Assembly: GCF_902506605.1 (NCBI RefSeq)
Contig: NZ_LR733979.1
Coordinates: 1,191,024 to 1,255,023, forward strand
Reading direction: 5' to 3'
From: Sphingomonas sp. AX6
Lineage (GTDB): Bacteria > Pseudomonadota > Alphaproteobacteria > Sphingomonadales > Sphingomonadaceae
Length of the DNA stretch: 64,000 bases
Below are positions 49,402 through 58,456 of this stretch, in pieces. Numbering within the stretch: position 1 is the first letter of the stretch; every line of letters starts with the position of its first letter. The notes beneath the pieces were generated by a model. That model made no database searches. It saw only the letters and a list, made by a program, of their open reading frames with translations, and was not told where the DNA came from. The translations under genes and the position numbers were made by a program.

Positions 49402-52400
49402 ATGATCGACCGTATCGTCACCTTTTCGGTGGAGCGGCGCTGGTTCGTGCTGTTCATCACCCTCCTCGCCGCGATCGGCGGGGCATTCGCACTCGGTCGG
49501 CTTCCAATCGACGCCGTACCGGACATCACCAACAACCAAGTGCAGATCAATGTACGTGCGCCATCGCTTTCGACCGAGCTGGTCGAAAAGCAGGTCGCCT
49601 TTCCGATCGAAACCGCACTCGCAGGCGTGCCGGGGCTCGAATATTCCCGCTCGCTGAGCCGGAACGGCTTTGCCCAGGTCACTGCGGTATTCACCGATTC
49701 GACCGACATCTATTTCGCGCGTCAGCAAGTGGCCGAACGCTTGCGGTCGGCGGAGGAAGATCTGCCCGAAGGTGCAGTCCCCGAAATGGGGCCGATCGCG
49801 ACCGGTCTGGGCGAAGTCTATATGTGGACGGTGCGAATGGCGCATCGCCGCGATGACGCGCATCAAGCGGGAGAGCCTGGGCTTCAGCCCGATGGCAGCT
49901 ACATCACGCCCGAAGGCGAACGATTGGTCGGCGAAGCGGATCAGGCGACCTATCTGCGGACCGCGCAGGACTGGATCATCGCGCCGTTGCTCAAGACGAC
50001 GCCGGGCGTTGCGGGAATCGATTCGATCGGCGGCTATGCCAAGCAATTCCTGGTCGTGCCCGACGTGCAGCGATTGGCCGCGCTTGATCTCAGCCTGGGT
50101 GATCTGGCCGATGCGCTGGAGGCCAACAACACCAGCACCGGCGGGGGGATCGTCGATCGCAACGGCGAGGGTCTGTCGGTTCGCGCCGATGCTCGACTTA
50201 CCGATGCCGCCGATCTTTCCCGAACCGTCATCGCCAGTCGTGAAGGCGTACCAATCCTGCTGAGTCAGGTCGCAGCGGTTCGTACCGGACAGGAAATTCG
50301 CACCGGCTCCGCCTCCGAGAATGGACGCGAGGTGGTGGTGGGAACCGCGATCATGCGAATTGGGGAGAATAGCCGAGAGGTCGCATCGGCCGTCGCCGAA
50401 CGTCTTGACGAGATCAACGCGTCGCTGCCAACCGACGTTATCGTGGAGCCGGTCCTCGACCGCACCAAGCTCGTCAATTCGACAATCAAGACCGTGGCCA
50501 AGAACCTGACCGAGGGCGCGCTGCTGGTCATCGTCATCCTGTTCCTGCTGCTCGGTAACGTGCGCGCCGCGATCATTGCTGCGCTCGTCATTCCAATTAC
50601 CATGTTGTTGACCGGGGCCGGAATGCTGGAAGTCGGGGTGTCGGCCAACCTGATGAGTCTCGGCGCACTGGACTTCGGCCTGATCGTCGACGGTGCAGTC
50701 ATCATCGTCGAGAATGCGCTGAGGCGCATAGCTGAAGCGCAGCATCGGCGTGGGCACGTGCTCGATACCAGCGAGCGGCTGGAAATCGTCGCAAGGGCCG
50801 CTCGCGAAATGATCCGCCCATCGGTTTATGGACAGGCGATTATCATCCTCGTCTATGCACCGTTGCTCACACTGACCGGGGTCGAGGGCAAGACGTTTGC
50901 GCCGATGGCAATGACGGTGATGATGGCACTCGGCTTTGCGTTCGTCCTGTCCCTAACCTTTGTCCCTGCCGCGATTGCGATCTGGATCAGCAAGCGGGTT
51001 GATGAGAAGGAAGGACGGTTCATTGCCGCGCTGAAGCGACGCTACGAACCGGGTCTGTCCAAGGCCATGAAACGGCCCAGCTTCACGTTGGGAGTCGCAG
51101 TAGGCGCGTTGGCATTGGCCGCAGCGGCCTTCACGACCCTGGGCTCTGAATTTCTACCTCAGCTCGACGAAGGCGATCTCACCGTTCAGGCGATCCGCGT
51201 GCCCGGCACGTCGGTCGACCAGTCGCAGTCGATGCAGAGCAGGCTCGAAAAGTCGATCGCGCAGATGTCTGAGGTGGCGGTGGTGTTCTCGAAGACCGGG
51301 ACAGCCGAACTCGCGGCAGACCCCATGCCGCCCAACATCAGCGATACGTTTATAATCATGAAACCGCGCTCCGAATGGCCGAACCCGAAGCTTTCCAAGG
51401 CCGATCTCGTGGCGCAACTCGAGGAGAGGCTCGAAGCCCAGCCCGGCAGTGCCTACGAGATCACACAGCCGATCCAGATGCGGTTCAACGAACTGATCTC
51501 GGGTGTGCGCGGCGACGTGGCGGTGAAAGTGTTTGGCGAGGACTTCGCAACAATGAACGCGACCGCCGAACAGATCGCCGATATCCTGCGCTCGACCGAA
51601 GGTGCCGTCGATGTGAAGGTCGAGCAGACCGAAGGCCTGCCGATCCTCGATATCCGTCCACGCCGGGCTGCGATGGCGCAGCTTGGTGTGACGGCACGCG
51701 ATGTGCAGGACGTGGTTGCTGCGGCCATCGGTGGCCGAGAGGCCGGGTTGATCTTCGAGGGCGATCGGCGGTTCCCGGTGGTGATCCGGTTGGACGACAA
51801 GTCGCGCGCCGATTTCGACACGCTGGGACAAATACCGGTGCCAACGCCGTCTGGTAGCTTCGTGCCGCTCAAGAGCGTGGCGGACATCGTCGTGGTCGAT
51901 GGGCCGAACCAGATCAGCCGCGAAAACGGCAAGCGGCGGATCGTCGTCCAAGCCAATGTGCGCGGCCGAGACGTGGCGAGCGTGGTCACCGATGCACAGG
52001 CGCTGATCGCACGAGATGTCCGTCTGCCCGCAGGCAGCTTCCTCGAATGGGGAGGTCAGTTCGAGAATCTCGAATCGGCGCGCGCGACCCTCGCGATCGT
52101 GGTGCCGGCCTGTTTCGCGCTGATCATCTTCCTGCTCTACGGGGCGCTGAGATCGGCCCGCGATGCTGCAATCGTGTTTACCGGCGTTCCGTTTGCGCTG
52201 GTGGGTGGGGTGTTCGCGCTCGTTTTGCGCGATATGCCGTTTTCAATTTCGGCAGCCGTCGGGTTCATCGCCCTTTCGGGCATTGCCGTTCTCAACGGAC
52301 TGGTGATGGTGACCTCGATCCAGGAACTGATCCGGGATGGAATTGACCGCACCACGGCGGCGCACCAGGGCGCCATGATGCGGTTGCGACCGGTCATCAT

Positions 52401-52623
52401 GACGGCGCTGGTGGCATCGCTCGGGTTCGTTCCGATGGCCATCGCAAGTGGCGCCGGAGCCGAAGTGCAAAAGCCATTGGCGACGGTCGTGATCGGCGGT
52501 CTGATCTCGGCCACGTTGCTGACGCTGTTCGTGTTGCCCACACTTTATGCCCGCTACGGAATGCGGGAGGAGCCGGTAACTTCGGACGGCAAGGACGCCT
52601 CGAGCGCAACGGTGCCGGCATGA
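49402..52623 (+). CDS. czcA: CzcA-like heavy-metal RND permease (HME family)
   Basis: A 1073-residue proton-driven pump. The helix-4 signature LDFGLIVDGAVIIVENALRR, with DGA and a downstream Glu, marks the HME group that exports Zn, Co, Cd or Ni, rather than the Cu/Ag group. Other marks are the start MIDRIVTFSVERRWFVL, and PVDxV-type VPDITNNQVQINVRAPSLS near residue 38. It follows czcB by two bases and overlaps the next CDF gene by four. An opposite-strand open frame here is not a gene. Confidence 0.95.
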   Translation: MIDRIVTFSVERRWFVLFITLLAAIGGAFALGRLPIDAVPDITNNQVQINVRAPSLSTELVEKQVAFPIETALAGVPGLEYSRSLSRNGFAQVTAVFTDSTDIYFARQQVAERLRSAEEDLPEGAVPEMGPIATGLGEVYMWTVRMAHRRDDAHQAGEPGLQPDGSYITPEGERLVGEADQATYLRTAQDWIIAPLLKTTPGVAGIDSIGGYAKQFLVVPDVQRLAALDLSLGDLADALEANNTSTGGGIVDRNGEGLSVRADARLTDAADLSRTVIASREGVPILLSQVAAVRTGQEIRTGSASENGREVVVGTAIMRIGENSREVASAVAERLDEINASLPTDVIVEPVLDRTKLVNSTIKTVAKNLTEGALLVIVILFLLLGNVRAAIIAALVIPITMLLTGAGMLEVGVSANLMSLGALDFGLIVDGAVIIVENALRRIAEAQHRRGHVLDTSERLEIVARAAREMIRPSVYGQAIIILVYAPLLTLTGVEGKTFAPMAMTVMMALGFAFVLSLTFVPAAIAIWISKRVDEKEGRFIAALKRRYEPGLSKAMKRPSFTLGVAVGALALAAAAFTTLGSEFLPQLDEGDLTVQAIRVPGTSVDQSQSMQSRLEKSIAQMSEVAVVFSKTGTAELAADPMPPNISDTFIIMKPRSEWPNPKLSKADLVAQLEERLEAQPGSAYEITQPIQMRFNELISGVRGDVAVKVFGEDFATMNATAEQIADILRSTEGAVDVKVEQTEGLPILDIRPRRAAMAQLGVTARDVQDVVAAAIGGREAGLIFEGDRRFPVVIRLDDKSRADFDTLGQIPVPTPSGSFVPLKSVADIVVVDGPNQISRENGKRRIVVQANVRGRDVASVVTDAQALIARDVRLPAGSFLEWGGQFENLESARATLAIVVPACFALIIFLLYGALRSARDAAIVFTGVPFALVGGVFALVLRDMPFSISAAVGFIALSGIAVLNGLVMVTSIQELIRDGIDRTTAAHQGAMMRLRPVIMTALVASLGFVPMAIASGAGAEVQKPLATVVIGGLISATLLTLFVLPTLYARYGMREEPVTSDGKDASSATVPA

Positions 52624-53219
52624 GCGGCGAGATCGATGTGTCAGCGTCCGATCGACCGGAAACCAGACGCACCTTATGGCTCGTCTTGTGGTTGAACCTC
52701 GCGCTTGCGGCGGGGTTTGGCATTACCGGCACGTTTGCGGATTCCAGCGCACTGATCGCCAATGGGCTAGACAATGCGTCCGATGCGCTAGTCTATGCGA
52801 TAAGCTTGTTTGCCCTCTCACGCGGTATAGCATGGAAGGTGCGGGCCGCACGCTTGTCAGGTGTGCTGTTGCTGATCTTCGCCGTCGGCGTCCTAATTGA
52901 CGTTGGCCGCCGTTACTTTCAGGGCAGCGAACCGATCGGTCCAACCATGATGGCGATGGCGTTCATAGCGGCGATCGTCAATGCGGTCTGCTTGTGGCGA
53001 CTTCGCCGCCTTGAACAGTCTGACGTGAACCTCCGCGCGGCGACTACCTTCAGCTTCAACGACTTTGTGTCTAATGGCGGAATCCTGATTGCCGGCCTGC
53101 TCGTATTATGGCTCGACAGCAATGTTCCCGATCTCGTCGTAGGATTGGGAACGGCAGTAATCGCTGCGGTCGGTGGTATCCGGATCATCCGGGACGCTGC
53201 GGCCTCCGCGTCAGTATGA
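52620..53219 (+). CDS. Second short CDF-type cation transporter
   Basis: A 199-residue membrane protein with about six helices. Helix 2 reads SSALIANGLDNASDALVYAI and helix 5 TTFSFNDFVSNGGILIAG, the same ND-x3-N pattern as in the protein at 45908, and it likewise lacks a cytoplasmic C-terminal domain. The ATG overlaps the czcA stop, so it is part of the czc operon and probably feeds metal to the periplasm for the RND pump. Confidence 0.83.
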   Translation: MSGEIDVSASDRPETRRTLWLVLWLNLALAAGFGITGTFADSSALIANGLDNASDALVYAISLFALSRGIAWKVRAARLSGVLLLIFAVGVLIDVGRRYFQGSEPIGPTMMAMAFIAAIVNAVCLWRLRRLEQSDVNLRAATTFSFNDFVSNGGILIAGLLVLWLDSNVPDLVVGLGTAVIAAVGGIRIIRDAAASASV

Positions 53220-53693
53220 CGCACGCTGGTTCTGCCGGAGTGCTGGTAGTGCGACGGCGTTTTCACGGATTATGCTCGTTTTCCTCCTGAAGGCTCGCGA
53301 ATTGGCATAAATCGAGCGATGGGTGGATGACAGCCGGTGATTGGGACGGTCGGGCCATCCGCTCGCTGCGCTGGCGACCATCGCCGTGACGGCATCCCAG
53401 CAACGGCCATCTGGTTGACCAAGATAGGACTGGCGGCTCGACCGACCGCTACAGTACGAGAGCGTTCTGATAGCTGATAATCTGCTTTCGGCCCATAAGC
53501 CGTTAGGCTGGTTTTGGCGTGGTCTGCCAGTCTGCAACGCGCCCCAGTATCAGCCGCTCACACATATCGTTCGAAAGCCCAAAAACTGCCATAAGCTGGG
53601 AGTAAGAGCTTGCGTCCGCTGTTGGGTGGGGAGTCAGCCAATGCTCCTCGTCAGTCTTCGCTGCGAAAACTGTTCGATATTTATGGAGGGCCC
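53220..53693. other. 474-base gap after the czc operon, no gene seen
   Basis: Open frames exist on both strands, but none has a convincing start, composition or motif. The base composition is less GC-rich than in the czc genes. It may be decayed sequence at the end of the metal island. The last part carries the ribosome site GGAGG of the next gene. Confidence 0.45.
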
Positions 53694-54026
53694 ATGATTA
53701 CAACCGTTGCAACATTGCTCTTGACGGCCTCGGCACCCGCTGTTGCGCAACCCCACTGCTCATCATTTGCCACGTTGTCGGCAGCGGATCAGAAGCAGTA
53801 CGGTTCGCGCTACCGTTTCCGCGTGCGCACGAAAGGTAGGGCGGTAGCAGAAGACTGGGTTCGGACGCGGGTGTGCCCCGAGGCTCGTGCGGAAATTAAA
53901 CAAAAACGGCGAGTGCCACCGACTAATAAAAATGGTCGCCCTTGCACCAAGGCGCGAACCGAGATGCGCGCCATCACGAGTGGCGGAAGCATGACGATGA
54001 TCCCACACGAGGTTTGCGTCAGGTGA
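53694..54026 (+). CDS. Small secreted Cys-containing protein (family with a paralogue at 56.5 kb)
   Basis: A 110-residue protein with a signal peptide (MITTVATLLLTASAPAVA). The mature part has FRVRTKGRAVAEDWVRTRVC, then NKNGRPCTKARTEMRAI and a C-terminal MTMIPHEVCVR, giving four conserved Cys that could form disulfides. I know no named family. A degenerate copy of the same protein lies on the opposite strand at 56448-56820, which shows this is a real, duplicated gene. GGAGGG precedes the ATG. Confidence 0.7.
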   Translation: MITTVATLLLTASAPAVAQPHCSSFATLSAADQKQYGSRYRFRVRTKGRAVAEDWVRTRVCPEARAEIKQKRRVPPTNKNGRPCTKARTEMRAITSGGSMTMIPHEVCVR

Positions 54027-54398
54027 AAAAGCGATCTCAACAAAGGGCCGGCGGGAATTTCGGCCATTGGGTCGCGGTTGCCGTTTGACCGTTTAATTTC
54101 GGGATCGGCTGCCATGTGCGCCTAATCGGGCGCTCATCTTAGCCAGTTCAAGAAGCTGACTTCTCGGTGGGCATCGCTTCGACCGCTAGGCTGGGCGTTA
54201 AATTGGACGGCAGGTGATGGTGGCGGCTGCCACTGCTCATTAGCGCAGGCGCTTACATGCCTGTTGATCGCCGCGGCTGCGCTGATAAACCATTTGGCGC
54301 AGCTGGTTGGGGCGAACGACTAAGCGCGCGTGTGACTGCGTAATGCTGAGCAAGGTTTCAACTTTGCCTAATTGTCATTTGTTTCTTGGGGGACAACC
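54027..54398. other. 372-base gap upstream of the CsgG-like gene
   Basis: No coding sequence with a credible start or composition is seen. The last bases contain the purine-rich ribosome site of the CsgG-like gene. A promoter for it is expected but no box is clear. Confidence 0.4.
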
Positions 54399-55169
54399 AT
54401 GCGTTTCATAAGCCTCGCGGCAATCGCAGCTGCTATCGTTCTTTTGCCATCCGCAACGGCTCTGGCTCAAAAGCCTTACCAATCCTCGGCTCGCAAAGCG
54501 CAAGCCAGTGGCACCGCCAATATCCCAGTTTGCACAAAGCGTCTCGGCACCATCGCCATTGTCGAACCCGACAATCAATGGTGGCGCGAGTTTAACCTGG
54601 GCAGCCCGGAGGCGATCCTCCGCGTCATGGTCCAGAAGTCTGGCTGCTTCACACTGGTCAACCGCGGCCGCTCAATGGGGAATCGCGCGATGGAGCGAGC
54701 GCTCGCCGATCAGGGCGAATTGCAGGAAGGTTCGAACATCGGTCGCGGACAAGTTCGCGCCGCGGATTATTTTCTGCAACCCGACATCGTTTCAAGTAAC
54801 CGCAATGCGGGTGGTAATGCACTCGGAGGCGTCGTCGGCGGCCTGCTTGGCGGTCGTATCGGACGCATGGCCAGCGGGATCAATACACGGCGCAGCGAAG
54901 CCAACGTCACGTTGTCGATCGTCAATGCCCGCACCACGGAGGAGGAAGCGCTTACCGAGGGCTTTGCACGCAAAAGCGACTTGAGTTTCAATGCGAGCGG
55001 CGCGCTTTGGGGCAGCGGCGGGTTTGGCGGCGTAAGCGGGGGCGGTTACGAGAATACGGAGATCGGCCAGGTTATCGTGCTCGCGTATCTCGATGCCTAT
55101 ACCCAGCTTGTAACCCAGCTTGGCGGTTTGCCCACCAACGCATCGGCGGCGGCCCCGCGCGCCAAATAA
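54399..55169 (+). CDS. CsgG-like secreted protein
   Basis: A 256-residue protein with a signal peptide ending ALAQ. The core resembles the CsgG/HfaB fold: RLGTIAIVEPDNQWWREF, AILRVMVQKSGCFTLVNRGR, a following ALADQGELQEGS, and VRAADYFLQPDIV. A Gly-rich hydrophobic stretch (LGGVVGGLLGGRIGRM) and a C-terminal strand region (QVIVLAYLDAYTQLVTQLG) complete it. CsgG forms the curli export pore as a lipoprotein; here the lipobox Cys is absent and no csg genes are near, so it is probably a CsgG-related envelope protein of other function. Confidence 0.78.
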   Translation: MRFISLAAIAAAIVLLPSATALAQKPYQSSARKAQASGTANIPVCTKRLGTIAIVEPDNQWWREFNLGSPEAILRVMVQKSGCFTLVNRGRSMGNRAMERALADQGELQEGSNIGRGQVRAADYFLQPDIVSSNRNAGGNALGGVVGGLLGGRIGRMASGINTRRSEANVTLSIVNARTTEEEALTEGFARKSDLSFNASGALWGSGGFGGVSGGGYENTEIGQVIVLAYLDAYTQLVTQLGGLPTNASAAAPRAK

Positions 55170-55358
55170 CGTAACCGGGGCGGAGAAGGCATCGCCAGAA
55201 ATGCGGCGATGGAGCTTATGAAACGGCGTGCAGTGATCTCGGACGGGAAAACTGCGCCCGTTTCGTACTGTTTCATCCGGCTTGCTACAAATGCCGTGTA
55301 GCAAAGACAGGGGCCAAAAGCAGCTTGCCTTTGTATTCAACAGTCGCAAGTTGCGTGG

Positions 55359-55940
55359 ATGACCTATTTGCCCAGCACCCATATCGGCAGATTCTGGCTG
55401 GTCGCGTTGCTTGCGCTGGGAGTAGTCGGCTGCGAGGATCAAACCATGGCGGTCGAACCGAATAACGGCATGAACCAGGCCGAGAGTATTACTGAGCAAT
55501 CGCCTGATTCATTGATGGCGCGCGCCGAAACGCTCCAACCCGCCGAACTCTACATGCTTGCAGCCAAGCTTATGGGCGCAGGCCGCACGGACGAGGCGGT
55601 GAAGTGGTTCTATATCGGTCAGTTGCGCTATCGCTTTCACCTCGCCGCGACCCAGCCACCCCCCGGATCGAACGACCGGGTGCTGTTTTCGGCGCTTTCT
55701 GAAAGCGTCGGGCGCCCGATCAACGAATATGCGTTCGGTGATGTCGATGCAGCCGTCGCCCAAATCGATGGGGCGCTGGCATGGGACGAGGCAAACGACA
55801 ACGGCTTTACCTCAAAGACGCGGTATTCGTCCGAACTCGCCGAGACCCGCAACGGCCTCCAAGCCATGCGTGACGACATGATCGCGAAGAAGGATGAGAT
55901 TCGCACCATTCGTGAAAATAACGGGTTGCCTAATCGATAA
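55359..55940 (+). CDS. Lipoprotein of unknown function
   Basis: A 193-residue protein with a lipobox (LLALGVVGCED, Cys25). The mature part is helical with a TPR-like start (PAELYMLAAKLMGAGRTDEA, then VKWFYIGQLRYRFHLA). No named family is recognised. It is likely in one transcript with the next gene, whose start follows by about 57 bases. Confidence 0.7.
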   Translation: MTYLPSTHIGRFWLVALLALGVVGCEDQTMAVEPNNGMNQAESITEQSPDSLMARAETLQPAELYMLAAKLMGAGRTDEAVKWFYIGQLRYRFHLAATQPPPGSNDRVLFSALSESVGRPINEYAFGDVDAAVAQIDGALAWDEANDNGFTSKTRYSSELAETRNGLQAMRDDMIAKKDEIRTIRENNGLPNR

Positions 55941-55997
55941 GTGCTTCAACGACTGTACATGTCGGGGCCGTATCCTGGGCATGGAGGGAAGACTGAA

Positions 55998-56387
55998 ATG
56001 CTCTGGCTGATGGCTCCGCTGATTGCGGTTACGGCACCTCAGGAAGCGCCGCCACCGTTCGTCGCAAACGATTCCAAGGCACCCGGCGCTCGACTGCATA
56101 TCGGCGATACCGGAATCCGCTGCGTCCGGATGCCGTGTCCCAGCCGCGCGGTGTTCGAACCGGATGCGCAAGGCCATGCTGTGAAGGATCGCATGCTGTT
56201 CGTCGATGCGGACGGCAAAGCCTCGTTGCCGCCCCTAATTGCAAAGGATGCTGATCGCGCCGTGATCGTCGAGGCATGGGAAGACCACCAGTGCGTCGCG
56301 ATCGACGGCAGGCTTATTCCCGGCGAAGAAGACCGTCCAATCCTGCGGGTCGATCGTGTGTTGGGGCCGTGCGACGGCACATCCTGA
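55998..56387 (+). CDS. Small secreted protein of unknown function
   Basis: A 129-residue protein. ATG 55998 has GGAGGGAAG at good spacing, giving an N-terminal hydrophobic stretch (MLWLMAPLIAVTAPQ); a GTG at 55941 also opens the frame. The mature part contains IRCVRMPCPSRAVFEPDAQG and a late WEDHQCVAIDGRLIPG, with four Cys in all. It resembles small secreted beta-rich proteins, and no function can be given. Confidence 0.65.
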   Translation: MLWLMAPLIAVTAPQEAPPPFVANDSKAPGARLHIGDTGIRCVRMPCPSRAVFEPDAQGHAVKDRMLFVDADGKASLPPLIAKDADRAVIVEAWEDHQCVAIDGRLIPGEEDRPILRVDRVLGPCDGTS

Positions 56388-56447
56388 AATAGTGATGATG
56401 CGCGGCACTTGACCGCAACACTGCAGCGTCTCTTGGAGTGGCAGCTT

Positions 56448-56820
56448 CTAGTCTGCGCAAACTGGCACCAGGCCGAGCGTCATCCCCCGCCACCCACATT
56501 GGCAATCGGTCGGTTCTCCGCCGGGTCTTCGTGCAGACCCTGCCGTTCTTATCGCGTACTTCTCGCTTTTTCCTGTCGCCGCCCACCGCCGCGCTGCGAT
56601 CAGCTTTTCCTGGTGCCGCACAAACACCATCGGCAACCAGTTTTTGGTGGAAGCGAATGCCCTGTTCGCGCACCCAAGCGTCCGCGCTCGCCTTACCGTC
56701 CGCGCGTGCCCGTCGCACATATTCGGCTTCCATGCGTTGCGCCGGGCTAGCCCCGACGGTCGGCCGCCAAAGACGAATAAGCAGCTTGTCTGGAATGCGC
56801 CCGAATGTCGATCATTCAGC
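56448..56820 (-). pseudogene. Frameshifted paralogue of the secreted protein at 53694
   Basis: On the minus strand, from about 56820, the frame reads TVGASPAQRMEAEYVRRARA, then DGKASADAWVREQG and DKNGRVCTKTR, closely matching FRVRTKGRAVAEDWVRTRVC and NKNGRPCTKAR of the intact protein. It then loses the frame. Removing one G from the run of five Gs complementary to 56484-56488 restores GMTLGLVPVCAD-stop at 56448, matching SMTMIPHEVCVR-stop. The 5' end lacks an ATG and a signal peptide. It is either a decaying gene or, in part, a homopolymer sequencing error. Confidence 0.7.
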
Positions 56821-56879
56821 AAAAGCGTTGATTGCACTGAAAGCGGCCATTAGCAGATTTAGACCAACCAGATCCTTGG

Positions 56880-56920
56880 CAAAGCTGAGGTCGTGAGTTC
56901 AATCCTCACCGGTCGCACCA
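56880..56920 (+). tRNA. tRNA 3'-end fragment (pseudo-tRNA or att remnant)
   Basis: The variable-loop-like AGGTC, T arm GTGAG-TTCAATC-CTCAC, acceptor strand CGGTCGC, discriminator A and CCA (56918-56920) form a well-preserved tRNA 3' half. A possible 5' acceptor GCGGCCA lies at 56843-56849, but the D and anticodon arms do not pair, so the 5' half is foreign or decayed. It does not match tRNA-Gln at 20925. It most likely marks the end of an island once inserted in another tRNA gene. Confidence 0.6.
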
Positions 56921-57047
56921 TTCTCTTATGTCGTATCAGTGACTTAGCCTTTCTATGGTGGTACTTTTTTAAATGCTCGGCCAGTCGCATTTAGGTCACC
57001 AGCGAAATCTCTAGATCGAGCGCGATGCCAACGGTAATGCGTTTTCA

Positions 57048-57743
57048 ATGCACCAACTGGCAATTTACGACCTGGATCGGACAATCACTCGAGTGCCCAC
57101 TTGGACGCCTTTTCTGATCCATAACGCACTCCGCCGCGGGCGTTGGCGGCTTGCGCTCCTTCCATTCGGAGTCGTCGCCGCGCTCTTGCATATTGCTGGC
57201 TTTTACGATCGCGGAAAGCTTAAGGAGATCATGCACCGCATTATGCTCGGTCCGCGCCTTAGCCCTCAAGCTGCTAAGCTGCGCGCGCGGTCTTACGCTG
57301 ACTGGCTCGTCCCGGGCAAAGTGTATGCCGGTTCAATTGCGCAGATAGACGAGGATCGCCGCGCAGGCCGCCGCGTGATTATCGCAACAGCCTCCTATCG
57401 CTTCTACGCCGAGGAGGTCGCTGAACGGTTGGGAATTACCGAAGTCGTCGGAACCGAAGCGCTAGTTGATACCTCTGGTGCGATACTTCCAATCATAAAG
57501 GGGAGCAATTGTTATGGAGCAGTCAAGCTTTCGATGATCCAAGATTGGTTAAAGCGCGAGGGGATTGCCCGCGAGGCCGCGCACATCCGTTTCTATTCCG
57601 ATCATGTATCAGACGCGCCGACGCTCGATTGGGCGGACGAGCCGTTCGCCGTCAACGCGCACGGACCGCTTTTGCTGCTTGCCGCCAGGCATGGCTGGCC
57701 TGTGCTCAATTGGGACGGCCTTGCTCCACGGAGCCCACGTTGA
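57048..57743 (+). CDS. HAD-superfamily phosphatase (HAD-IB, SerB-like)
   Basis: A 231-residue hydrolase. Motif I is YDLDRTIT (Asp8 nucleophile, Asp10 acid/base), motif II is IIATASYRFY, and motif III/IV is FYSDHVSDAPTLDWAD. A cap domain with hydrophobic stretches lies between motifs I and II, as in HAD-IB enzymes that dephosphorylate phosphoserine or lipid phosphates. It is the first gene of an operon of lipid and nucleotidyl transferases, so a phosphoalcohol or phospholipid-phosphate substrate is likely. The stop overlaps the next start (TTGA). Confidence 0.85.
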   Translation: MHQLAIYDLDRTITRVPTWTPFLIHNALRRGRWRLALLPFGVVAALLHIAGFYDRGKLKEIMHRIMLGPRLSPQAAKLRARSYADWLVPGKVYAGSIAQIDEDRRAGRRVIIATASYRFYAEEVAERLGITEVVGTEALVDTSGAILPIIKGSNCYGAVKLSMIQDWLKREGIAREAAHIRFYSDHVSDAPTLDWADEPFAVNAHGPLLLLAARHGWPVLNWDGLAPRSPR

Positions 57744-58456
57744 TAGCAGTCATTCTTAGCGCCGGCAGCGGATCGCGGCTGCTTCCGCTCACCCGGCATA
57801 TTCCCAAATGTCTGGTCACGCTCGGCGGTCGAGCAATTCTTGACCTTCAGCTTGATGCACTGGCACAAGCGGGGGTGCGCGAGGCGGTCGTCGTCGGCGG
57901 CTACCGGATCGATCAGGTAGCGCAGCATTTGAAGGATACGCCGCCGCCGCTCTTGGTTGAGCTGCGCTATAACCCGTTTTGGGCGGTGGCGAGCAGCATT
58001 GGCAGCGTGTGGGCGGCGCGCGAGTTCCTCGACCGTCCATTCTGCCTGATGAATGGCGACACCGTATTTGATGTCGGTGTGGTCGCCGCCGCGTTAGGCC
58101 GCGCGCAGTCTATCGGGTTGCTCGTCGAGCCGCTTATCGCGCACCAACATGACGATATGCTCGTGCGGGTCGCGGACGGCGCGGTAGCTGCGGTCGCCAA
58201 GACACTCTATCCGGAAAGCGCGACCCACCGCTCGCTCGGCCTAATCGTCGCGCCCGAACCCGGCCACGCCTACGCTGATGCGCTGTCGGCGGTGATCAGG
58301 GGTGAGGACGGCACCGCCGCCTTCCACCACGCCATCGTCGATCGGCTCGCTCGGTGGGGCCGGGTCGAGGCGATCGAGCGCGCGCCGGGCTGCTGGCGCG
58401 AAGTGGATCAACCCAAGGACATCGCTGGCTGGGAAGCGGACCATGCAGGTTGCTGA
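57740..58456 (+). CDS. Nucleotidyltransferase (sugar- or alcohol-phosphate cytidylyltransferase-like)
   Basis: A 238-residue enzyme with the NTP_transferase signature VILSAGSGSRLLPLTRHIPK and the metal-binding FCLMNGDTVFD. The pattern is that of CTP- or UTP-dependent activation of sugar, inositol, choline or glycerol phosphates. The TTG start at 57740 overlaps the HAD stop by four bases. With the CDP-alcohol phosphatidyltransferase two genes on, CTP and a phosphoalcohol are the favoured substrates; this is inferred from context. Confidence 0.85.
   Translation: MIAVILSAGSGSRLLPLTRHIPKCLVTLGGRAILDLQLDALAQAGVREAVVVGGYRIDQVAQHLKDTPPPLLVELRYNPFWAVASSIGSVWAAREFLDRPFCLMNGDTVFDVGVVAAALGRAQSIGLLVEPLIAHQHDDMLVRVADGAVAAVAKTLYPESATHRSLGLIVAPEPGHAYADALSAVIRGEDGTAAFHHAIVDRLARWGRVEAIERAPGCWREVDQPKDIAGWEADHAGC

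Noticed and set aside
47875..50757. Minus-strand open frame of 960 codons across czcC, czcB and czcA
   Set aside because: It spans three well-identified plus-strand genes, has no domain signature and shows the composition of an antisense shadow.
53211..53537. Minus-strand 108-codon frame in the gap after the czc operon
   Set aside because: No ribosome site, odd composition and overlap with the end of the CDF gene; no transposase or resolvase motif could be found.
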